Positions 61,901 to 64,000 of a stretch of 64,000 nucleotides of DNA are shown piece after piece. The position numbers and the translations under genes were made by a program. Within the stretch, counting starts at the first letter, position 1; every line of letters starts with the position of its first letter. The stretch comes from Monocercomonoides exilis (taxonomy: Eukaryota > Preaxostyla > Oxymonadida > Polymastigidae). The notes beneath the pieces are model-generated. The model ran no database searches. It was given only the letters and a program-made list of their open reading frames with translations, and was not told the origin of the DNA. The stretch covers positions 248,001 through 312,000 of the forward strand of contig LSRY02000018.1 in NCBI GenBank assembly GCA_001643675.2, read 5' to 3'.

Positions 61901-62611
61901 TGTGCCATTTGCCTGAAAGATGCAGTGGTTGCCAGCTGATGTATCGCATCCTCCTACACAAGCGTGGGGATGATCATCGAGAAAAACGGGTTGAGCAAGT
62001 TCGATGAAATCTGTGTGAGGATCTGGTTCATCTTCCGTATGCAGATCACATTCGCTTCACGTCTGAACAGCGACAGCTTGCTGTGCATGCGTGTGCAGTC
62101 TTCTTTGTTGATGTTTATGACCAGACTTGTTGTCTTGTTCATCCGTTCAACCACTGTGTCTATATCTGTCCCATAAACAGTATCCATCCCTTTCTTCCGC
62201 AAAGTTAAAGCCATCCTTCCCAAAAGATACATTGTGCAGCCCTGAGAATCCACTAATTAGTATTCTTTTGCTTGAGCGAAAGAAATCGGCTCAATCTTCA
62301 GGAACAGCAGGCCTAGCTTCGGCTGCTCTTCGCAGAAGAATATGTTCAGCAATGATATGCAGTGCTGGTTCAGTTCTGACGTGTTTCCGAAGGAAACAAC
62401 CAGAAAGCCTTCTAAATTGGGTGGATAGACGGCTGAGTGTGGGAGATAAGAGATTCGGGCACAAGATGGAGCTATTTGTGTTTGTGGGGTGCAGTGGTTG
62501 TTGAGTGTCCTGGGCGATTTCTGTGATTGGGCGAGCTTTCGTTGTACTGATTGGTCATCTGAAGAAGAAGAAGCAGAAGCTGCAGTAGCAGAAGAAGAAG
62601 AAGATAATGAT

Positions 62612-62776
62612 GATGAAGAAGGAGAAGGAGAAGGAGAAGGAGAAGGAGAAGGAGGAGAAGGAGGAGAAGGAGGAGGAGAAGGAGAAGGAGGAGAAGGAGG
62701 AGAAGGAGGAGAAGGAGGAGAAGGAGGAGAAGGAGGAGAAGGAGGAGAAGGAGAAGAAGGAGAAGAAGGAGAAGAA
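62612..62776. repeat. GGAGAA / GGAGGAGAA minisatellite
   Basis: Tandem purine repeats, at first GGAGAA hexamers, then GGAGGAGAA nonamers. On the minus strand one frame reads Ser-Pro repeats continuous with the decayed large gene, which would be its N-terminal region. Confidence 0.85.
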
Positions 62777-62825
62777 ACCGCACGATTTGAAAAAATGCTG
62801 CTTGAAATAAAATTTCTCTCTGAAT

Positions 62826-63819
62826 GACGCTCAATATAAAAAAAAATGATGTTTTTTGGGATGGAAAAATGATTTTAAAAAATACATAAAAATTATTAGT
62901 TTTGCATTGATTATAAAAATTCCGTCAAAAGTTCACGCCTGTCCTTTCTGTCGCAAATGCAGAGGATTGCCCAATCACTGATGCTGCCATTCTCCTTTTC
63001 CATTGTTTCCCTGTGCTCCTTTCTCCATCATCCTTTATTCCCCACAAATATCCCGCTTTCGATATTGTCATCCACTTTTTTTCCACAGGAAAAAATAATT
63101 CGGTATTTTAACTTTTCAAGTGATGTCCATTTGCTGGCATTCTTCTTTTCATTCTCAACCAAATACTTTGAAATCGAATTTGTTTTCTTCCCCTCTCCCA
63201 ACTGAATGCGAAAAACATGCAATCCTCATTCGAATGATTGTTTCTAGCCATCCAGCTCTCTTCTGATATTCTCCTCAGAAAAACAAAGAAATTACCATTT
63301 ATATAATTTATCAGATTCTTGCACTCTGAAAAGATGGTTTATAAAAGCATCTTCTAAGCAAACAGGAACGATAAAAAATGCATACATGCAAATATTTCGA
63401 TTTTTAAAAAAATGTTGAATTTCCTTCAATGATGTTTTTCATAAAAATCTTCTCCCCCAATTCCATCGACGATGTCCCTCCTTCGCTGTCTCGTGCAGCC
63501 TCTCAAAATAATATCGTCCATTCCACAGAAAATATTCGCTCACCGTTCTCTCATTTTAACAATGAATATTTGTTTTTTCAAATCTGATGATCTGTATATC
63601 CATTACTGCAAACACGAAAAAAGATTTATCGTTTTTTCTTTCTTTCTTTGTTTGTAACGCCTTGGCAAATATCACTAACAACACAGAATGGTATAACAAC
63701 TTATATTTTCGTGGTTGTTTTGAGTTTTTATTTTGCACCAATTTCTTCAATCAAATGATATCTGAACTCAAATCAAATGGCGAAATTTCATTGCTTTCTG
63801 AATGCAACGCTTTTCAAAA
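62826..63819. other. Intergenic / decayed region
   Basis: AT-rich with CT-rich patches. Plus-strand frames at 63472-63657 and 63587-63829 are hydrophobic and overlap in different phases; I do not support either as a gene. The first contains LAN-like Asn/Cys words near its right end that might be beta-helix debris. Confidence 0.35.
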
Positions 63820-64000
63820 ATGCAGATAACGAGCGGAACTGAAAGGTTTAATGGTTTGTGCTCGTTGTTGAATTTAAAAGGTTTCTTGTAATATGTTTTT
63901 CTTTGTTTTTTTGAAGAATTGTTTTCTAAACTGGAAGATCACGCTGAAGATGAGAAGAAGCAGAAGATTGAAGAAATGAATGAAATAGTTGAAGAAATGG
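63820..64000 (+). CDS. 5' end of a lineage-specific gene (ELFSKLED family), cut by window end
   Basis: ATG 63820 opens an 11-codon first exon (63820-63853) and a 63-nt intron (63854-63916, GTTTGT...TTGAAG) leads in phase 1 to exon 2 at 63917. The protein reads MQITSGTERFN joined to ELFSKLEDHAEDEKKQKIEE and MNEIVEEM, and runs off the window. The donor at 63854 is chosen over one at 63881 because it matches the GTTTG donors of the Rho and transposon introns and gives a normal intron length; both keep the frame. As far as I recall, this N-terminal motif starts a large uncharacterised family in Monocercomonoides. Function unknown; helical and charged. The decayed fragment at 48590-49316 appears to be from the same family. 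Confidence 0.65.

Larger units (their letters stand above)
58449..62825 (-). pseudogene. Large decayed minus-strand gene (possibly divergent dynein-heavy-chain-like)
   Basis: Coherent protein sequence runs on the minus strand but changes frame or stops at about 62266 (TAA), 61.95, 61.09, 60483 (TAG), about 60.35 and 59.88 kb. In order: Pro/Ser-rich start, LEGFLVVSFGNTSELNQ, GRMALTLRKKGMDTVYGTD, FVEFVDYYCRELAYSIPAM with a Gln/Glu coiled coil, ELSYSLVIKKSRREKYPDL with IGQMENERAQIRRHI, VPGDAMFTCCVYVLTNRFN, then Ser-rich and finally LPH repeats from the minisatellite. The coiled coil followed by a KYPDL...LRRHI-like block and a GD...RF block faintly recalls the stalk to AAA5 region of dynein heavy chains; this is weak inference, no P-loop is visible. 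Several frame changes could also be assembly indels in a real gene. Confidence 0.4.

Noticed and set aside
62472-62834. Poly-Leu frame (minus) and Glu/Gly frame (plus) over the GGAGAA array.
   Set aside because: Both are readings of a simple repeat. The Ser-Pro minus-strand frame, continuous with the large decayed gene, is preferred.

Overview
This is eukaryotic, AT-rich DNA from a protist with short spliceosomal introns (about 52-63 nt, one of 251 nt; donors GTATT, GTATG, GTTTG; acceptors pyrimidine-rich ...AG) and standard stop codons. The closest match I can argue for is an oxymonad of the Monocercomonoides type. The reasons are the right-handed beta-helix, GGG-rich surface-type proteins with fixed motifs such as YGHDVYFEDY and QHTEKKDWLK, and a second lineage-specific family starting ELFSKLED...QKIEEMNE. 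I know both families from memory of that genus and could not check them. Only four genes look intact: a small coiled-coil protein (606-1484), a giant Ser/Glu-rich coiled-coil protein in three exons (1655-8767), a Rho/Rac-type GTPase in four exons (9573-10351), and the 5' end of a lineage-specific gene at the right edge (63820-64000).

From about 10.5 kb to 58 kb the window is a transposon graveyard built into decayed beta-helix and coiled-coil genes. In order: a pogo-type DDE transposase gene, decayed and split in two by a 4.35-kb element with about 495-bp terminal inverted repeats (11865-16216) that carries two beta-helix gene pieces; a 5.6-kb element with palindromic terminal repeats (23082-28687) that encodes a USP-type deubiquitinase joined to a DDE-like transposase; an hAT-type transposase relic (about 36.3-39.2 kb); a nearly complete 3.9-kb DIRS-type tyrosine-recombinase retrotransposon with its inverted repeats and internal complementary region (42161-46060); a 2.88-kb element with near-identical 227-bp inverted repeats and a decayed gene-family fragment inside (46813-49692); a further left end of the 495-bp repeat family cutting a beta-helix gene (51503); and a Merlin/IS1016-type transposase relic (56.3-57.6 kb).

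From 58.4 to 62.8 kb lies a large minus-strand gene broken by stops and frame changes, bounded by two purine-rich minisatellites. The most notable observations are the deubiquitinase-transposase polypeptide, and two different inverted-repeat elements that seem to have carried pieces of host surface-protein or lineage-specific families as cargo. Decay is by in-frame stops and single-base frame changes. I considered an alternative genetic code and rejected it, because the Rho gene ends with a CAAX box directly followed by TAA and the giant gene has no internal TAA or TAG.
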